Origin: Cyanoderma ruficeps
Lineage: Eukaryota > Chordata > Aves > Passeriformes > Timaliidae
Assembly (NCBI GenBank): GCA_008694505.1
Contig: VZDJ01000033.1
Coordinates: 3,224,310-3,288,309, forward strand
Length of the DNA stretch: 64,000 nucleotides
Reading direction: 5' to 3'
Shown here: positions 58,488 to 64,000 of the stretch, in pieces
Layout of the letters: every line of letters starts with the position of its first letter
How positions within the stretch are numbered: the stretch's first letter is position 1
Notes under the pieces: generated by a model
The model's input: only the letters and a program-made list of their open reading frames with translations
The model's database searches: none
Told to the model about the DNA's origin: nothing
Made by a program: the position numbers and the translations under genes

Positions 58488-61341
58488 TCCAGCTAAGCAA
58501 TGCCCCCAGAAGCAGCTAAAAGTGACTTTGTGTGATAGAGATAAAAAGGATGCCTTCTTTAAGTGTCTTTTCATTACAAGGCCATGAATTCCACAGTAGA
58601 ACTGAGATATATTACTAAAATCAGTTGGTTTTAGCTATAGAGAATTTTACAACTGTTGCTGGTTAATTCAGACTTTCCAGTTACATATCTTAATAAAAAA
58701 CAGGAGTACCAAATGCAATTTTGTTAATGTATTTAACAATATTGGGTTTCATAATGATTATTATCATCCCTAATTTTAACGAGTTTTTTAAGAATTTTAC
58801 TTTTGATTCTGCTATCCACTGTATTTTTAGTTTTTAATCAATTTTTAGGTTTAAACCATTTTAAGGTTTGCTGTAAAGGATCCAATGGTTTCATGTAGAA
58901 AGGGAAAGAAAAGCATGAGTCCCACCTCACTGCCCTAGAAACAATTTTTTTTTTGTTCTCTACACACTGAGTCCTTAAATTATCTCAACAACCATGCTGA
59001 CTTTATACACTGAACTGATGAAACTCTGTGTAACCTGCAAATCTTGTAACTGTTAAACTACTGTTCCGTAATTTCCTCTTAAGCCACAGTAGCTCAAGTC
59101 CTGTGGAACTGTAAAATATGGTAAACTGAGGTTCAGTAAAACAAAGTGAACGAAGTGTAATTTGATAGTTGTGTGGTCCATCTGAGCACTAAAGCACAAT
59201 GAAGCACACTTTGTTCCATCACACCAGGCTACCTCAGGGGGGTTCTGATGTTCTCAGGCCTTTCACCAGCCCAGCAGCATCACAACCTACACCAAAGTGT
59301 GCCCAAAGGGCTTCACTGCAGCTGCAGGGCAGGTTTCTGGCAGCTGCTTTCATTCTAAGAGATGGACCATGCTTTGGAAAGTATTTTCTGTAGACACAAA
59401 TCTAGTTTAATATAGCTGGATAAGAATATATGTAATATATGTAAAGACAGAGCACATGTGATCAAGTCTGAGAAATTACCTGTGGTTTTCCTTCACCATT
59501 CTTTCTAAAGGTTCTGATTTTGTCCTGATAGAAAGAAAAATGAAAAGAGGGGTTCAGGAATAAGGCCATATGTTCTCCAGTGAACCAGGGAGAGTGGATG
59601 ATACAGGGATGTTAGCATTCCTTTCCCTGTATGCCCAATGTCCTCATTGGGATGAGAAGATACACAACGGGTCCAATATTATCACGTGAGGCTTTTTTTG
59701 TACAGAGAAAGAGTGAGAACGGTGTATCCAACAGTACCTAAAACTGCTCAGACACAGCTCCTGCTGCAAATGAGTCTTTGGCCTCACAACCAGGCTGGAG
59801 TCTGAAACATGCAGCCCCATCTCTTGTTTCAAGACCTCCGTCTTCTTCATCCAGCTTAGTAGCTCTGCTGCTGCCAGCTGACCAAAGGCCTTTTTTAATT
59901 GCTTTAATGATTGTGAAGGCTGGTCTATCATGTTCTAACAGTTTGAGCTCTCAGCCATAATTACACCACTGTTACCATCAGGCTTCTTTCTTCAGTGTTG
60001 GAAATGGCATCTTCTAATTGCTTAGCAAGGCTCAATGTGTGTGCTGGCAAACTGTAAAAGCTCTGATCTCATGATTGCTCCAATCCCGAGATGAATGCTC
60101 TTCTCTGAGATTGCTTTAATGCTGTTGTTGAAACATATAACCATGAGAAATCTGGCAAGAGGAACTTAGTTTGTGTTGCTAAGCAATGAAGTCAACCTTC
60201 AGGTGACAAATTTAGACTCTTGAGTGAGTTCTTCCCTCACAATATTTTGTGGAGGCTACTGGTGTCTTTTGTAAGGCAGATAACTTGTCCTGAGGCTTTC
60301 ATCAGTCAGAGAATTGCTCCAAAACCCAGAGTAATAGCTCAGTTTTCAGAAGACTGTTAATCCCAGTATGTGATGTCTTCACTGCACTTTTGGCAAAATT
60401 AGAATCTGATTTTGCAGCTGCTTTGATGTTAATGGATCTCTACTGTTCCTGGAATTGCGTTGACCCTAACATTTATTTAAATATTTATTTTTATTTATTT
60501 AGTTTATGTTTTAATATCTAGAACCATCACTGTGGACAAGCCCATTGTGTCAGACACTTTGCAGACAGAGTAAAAGGATTCTTTGGGCTCCCAATGGTTC
60601 ACTTTGGCTCTTATGCCAAAGCCCCTTGGCAAGATTCACAGACCCAACTCTGTGGCCATCTTAAACTACTGAAGTAGTTTATTGCTGCAAAAGGCTGAAA
60701 GGGCCTTTCTCAGCTGTGAAAAGGTGAAGAAGACCCAGGCTGAACAATGTATTTGAACTGGAAAGAATTGGTTTTGCACACCCAAGAGTGTACCCAACAG
60801 AAGGTAGTGATAACACGAATCCTTTGTGTTGTTTCCAGCATTTATAGGAGGTTATGCACCTACACAGAAAATTATTTCCTTGGTGATGAGACCCTTGCAA
60901 GCCAAATGCCACCTACATACTATTGTATTAAAGTGACTGGCATGAAACTGTATTTGCAGAGCAAGGAAGTGATTTGCTTGTCACATATCCATCTCTTCAA
61001 CTAGAGGTTTCCTGGTGCACGGAATTGCCCCCAGGGTTGTAACTGTCACCAGGAATTCTAGCTGCAAGTAATTTGGAAACAAATGTTTAAGCTTTAGATT
61101 CCCAAGAGGCAACAAAACCTCTGGTTTAGACATTAGAGCTTCTACCACTCACTGAAGCGCCCGAACCATCTGTACTGTGATATATAGCACAACATCCATG
61201 GCCGTCAGCTAATGTCTGTAACAAATTTTGTGTCAAAATCAGTCTGAGGCACTGACCAGATTGAGGGAAATGAGGGGAGAAATAAAGAAAGCACCAGTTT
61301 GCTTTTAAAAGGAAACAACCTGGTTTGTTAAGATGCTGGAC
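58488..61341. other. Gene-free sequence with one exon-like stretch
   Basis: No confident gene. Near 59970-60046 on the minus strand, an acceptor-like CTTTTACAG is followed by about 75 open bases and a GTAACA donor-like word. A separate 95-codon minus frame (59644-59931) lies just beyond. A TATTTATTT-rich patch occurs at 60470-60500. Confidence 0.4.
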
Positions 61342-61342
61342 C

Positions 61343-61370
61343 AAAAAAAAAAAAGAAAAAAAAAAAAGAG
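61343..61370. repeat. A-rich tract
   Basis: About 28 bases, nearly all A with two Gs. It could be a remnant poly(A) tail on the plus strand, but no retrocopy or LINE body was recognised before it. Confidence 0.8.
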
Positions 61371-61447
61371 ACCTAAATGAACTGGAAATTATTTCCAGCT
61401 CATCTGCAAGATGATTGAGCTGTTTCTGCTCTCACTACCCAATCCCC

Positions 61448-61898
61448 TGTACTAGCCTGAAGTAGGATTTCTTTCCAGGGATGCTTTTGGGACCCTGCAG
61501 AGTGAGGCAGGGATGGCAGTCACAGGCCCCACGTGTGCACACCAACTGTGTCTGGAGTTTTTGGCTGTTCTGGGCAGGTGTGAGATGAACCCTTGTTGCC
61601 CTGAGTTTTCTGTCTTTTGTCTTTCTGTAGAACTTTCTCACGTAGCCTTCACGTAAACAATGTCTATTCTTAGAATGTTTGCATTCTTCTCCTCTGAGAG
61701 AAGAAATGATTGATGGTGATGTCCACCATCCAGGTTGAGAGGTGGCGACCTCTGTATCCAATCTCTGGACCTCTGTACAAATGTATAAAATAGTTAGATT
61801 GTAAATAAAGTGGAGGAATTTGTCCCCACGCTGCAATGCTTCTGGCATGCTCTCTTTCTGTCCCTAAAGTGGGACACACCCAGCCTCGGCTAGCAACA
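61448..61898 (+). mobile_element. Probable solo LTR (TGTACTAGCC...GGCTAGCAACA)
   Basis: Possible inverted ends are TGTACTAGCC at 61448 and GGCTAGCAACA ending at 61898. TATAAAA (61784-61790) is followed 14 bases later by AATAAA (61804-61809), then about 90 bases of U5-like sequence. This layout is typical of gammaretrovirus-like LTRs. No convincing flanking duplication was found (AATCCCC left, AACCCTG right). The 137-codon minus frame at 61435-61848 is antisense to it. Confidence 0.65.
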
Positions 61899-64000
61899 AA
61901 CCCTGACCTTTTTTATTAGTGTTGGAAGCATGATCACTGATTTTTTTTCTTGCTGGTTGACACAGGTCTGTGCCAGGCGTTGTTAGGAAATAATTCTGAG
62001 GAGTGTTTTGGAATATGGGCATATACACATTGTTCAGCTGGGCCTTTCAAAAAGGGGAGGAAGTTGTGTTTAAATTGTACGTGGAAAATAGAAGGAATGG
62101 GTTGGATGTTGGCCAGCTTATTTCCTATTACCAACATCCACTTTCCAGCCTTCTGCCAGAAGTGAAACAGAGGCATGAAACACTCCTAATTTTGTTCTTT
62201 AAGGCAATTCTTCTCAGGCTTTGCCAACAAACAAGATCAGGCTGCAGTCTCTTTAACATCTGAATTATGTCAGCAGATAAAATAATTTTTAACAGAACTT
62301 CTCAAATGATAAGGCCTTTGTCCAAAGTCTATTCCAATGTGAAGTCTGTGGATTTGGTGTTGGGAACTCGGTGGGGTGCTTTTCTTTAAAAGCATGGGTT
62401 TACAGCTGCCTGAAGCAAACAGGAATCCATAGCACTGGTGCAACACTAGAATTTTTAAATCAGCTAAAAATTACTTGACATTTAACTTAAAAAAGAGAGC
62501 AAAGCCATTAGTTCTCTAATTGCTTTCTTAACATGATATGTTTGATATAAAGCTCATTGACATTAGCATGTCCTTCTGTTAAAAAATTAGTTTCTGAATG
62601 CGAGTGAGAAGTATTTAAGCATAACTAAAATGGAACTAAATGACAAAAGAAAGTCAGGAAAGATTTAGATTCTTGTCTTTTATCACTTATAATGTGGGAT
62701 GGAGGTGTTAAAAAAAATCAGCATAGCGAGTAATAACAGGAATACAGAATCAGCCAAAACAGAATTATGAAAGTAGTCCTTTTTGTCATTTCCTTCTATA
62801 TTTCGATAGCAAAAATATTCTGTAGATCCTAAGTAAAAGGAACAAAAAGGATGTTACAGAGCTAGGATGTTACTACATGTATTGCAAACTTGCAACAAAC
62901 TTTATAAAAATCTTGTGAAACTGATTTTTAATTGTGAATTTGAAGGCAGCCAGCAGAGGTAGCACATAATTTGTCAGCCTCTCTGTGGTCAATGGGAGTT
63001 ACAGCACATAGGAGCACCATGAGCTGAAAAGTAAACCACACTCTGGGACACTTATCTCTCCTTTTCCAAAACAGATTGAGGAGTAATTGTTGTGTGAAGA
63101 ATCATTCCTTTTATACAGCCTTTTAGAATTAGTAGATTAAGTATTTCAGTAGAAAAGTTGAGTGGTACTTGCTTGAAATTTGCCCTTTTTTTCCCACAAA
63201 CCTATAACGATATTGAATAATCTTAATTGAGATAGAAACACAGGTAAGAAATTTTTGCATAGATGCAATATATTGTTCCACATTTGCTTTACTGCAACTT
63301 AATCTGTCAAAGAGCATGTCAATGACAAGTCCCATTGCACGGAGAACTCAGTTTCTGCTGAAAAGTATCATCAACCTTTCAATACCTGATAAGAAAACTT
63401 TTTAATACCTTAAAAGAAAACCTTTTTGAAGGAGACCAAAGTAGGTACGTCTTGGATTCTCCCCATAGTTTCGCTGTGAATATCTGCTGTGAAATCTCAT
63501 GAGTCACTTCAGATGTTCTGGTCGTTTCTCCTGCTGGGTGTTGGTGGTGCTGATTCACACACACTGTTTCTGTCTCTATATCTGCACTGTGTCTGGTACT
63601 TTTCCTGACCCTTCACATGTTGAAATGGTCTAGTGTTCATCCTAATTCCTACACAATTCAACTGTCAAATGGTGAAAACCAACAATCCTGTTCAATGCAC
63701 AAGTTGTTTGTTCACTGGAGCATTGATGTGTGCAGCCTTAAGCTGGTCTGAGGTACTAGCTCATAATTAAATATTCTGTTTTCTTTGTAAGAAGTGCTGC
63801 TTGTAATGAATTTCATATAAAGGCAAACTTTTAACAACCTAAATTATCTGTAACATCACTGGTTTACAGCTTTACTCTGATATTCTATTATCTTTCCAAA
63901 GGAGCACCTGCTCTGGCCAGCAAAATATGAGATGGAGCATCTGACAGGACCACCTGAAAATGCATCCCTATCAAACTTTGGGCATCTGTAGAGCACACCT
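61899..64000. other. Gene-free sequence to the window end
   Basis: AT-rich DNA with no recognised gene or dispersed repeat. A short duplication occurs at about 63389-63428 (AAGAAAACTTTTTAATACCT then AAAAGAAAACCTTTTTGA). Confidence 0.5.

Noticed and set aside
61435..61848. 137-codon minus-strand frame
   Set aside because: Antisense to the probable LTR at 61448-61898, without a known domain.
1..64000. CRISPR array, bacterial-type operon or secondary-metabolite cluster
   Set aside because: No regularly spaced direct repeats and no prokaryotic coding density; the repeats present are vertebrate retroelements.

Overview
The window looks like nuclear DNA from a bird. It is AT-rich, without operon structure and almost all non-coding. 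It carries CR1 retroposon ends of the avian type and many solitary retroviral LTRs whose start, TATA, poly(A) and end sequences match LTR types common in bird genomes. A songbird or other neoavian is my inference; nothing here names the species. I found no intact protein-coding gene, rRNA, tRNA or CRISPR array. The longest open frames (up to about 200 codons) either run through repeats or resemble no family I recognise. The window is best read as intergenic or deep intronic DNA.

Layout. 1-3.8 kb: plain sequence. 3.8-7.1 kb: two LTRs of the TGTCCTGG type, the second with a 58-bp tandem repeat. 7.7-13 kb: two solo LTRs of a family with TGATGCCTT...AAGGCATCA ends, one on each strand. The first sits inside a low-copy repeat whose uninterrupted inverted copy lies at about 11.25-11.5 kb, and a run of 84 Ns hides its 3' end. 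The second was itself invaded by a different solo LTR. 9.6-9.9 kb: a probable old CR1 relic. 14.1-14.4 kb: a homeodomain-site-rich candidate conserved element. 16.6-19.2 kb: a minus-strand, gammaretrovirus-like pol relic split by an LTR, a primer-binding-site-like sequence and leader-like sequence. 22.8-25.05 kb: a perfect hairpin with AATAAA on both strands, a possible coding relic and a tandem duplication. 25.3, 28.4 and 45.6 kb: three LTRs of one family, two with perfect 5-bp target duplications. 26.1-26.4 and 51.2-51.4 kb: further candidate conserved non-coding elements. 40.7 and 46.3 kb: CR1 3' ends. 43.3 kb: a minus-strand LTR with repeated GGCCTCA boxes. 48.56 kb: a third, complete copy of the TGATGCCTT family. 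61.45 kb: one more LTR. The remainder is unannotated single-copy-looking DNA with a few microsatellites.

How it fits together. The window records repeated retroviral insertion followed by LTR-LTR recombination, which leaves solo LTRs. Target duplications, nesting and an unoccupied paralogous site let several events be read directly. If the window has a host function, it most likely lies in the TAAT-rich blocks, as distant enhancers for a gene outside the window. That is an inference that needs alignment to other birds.
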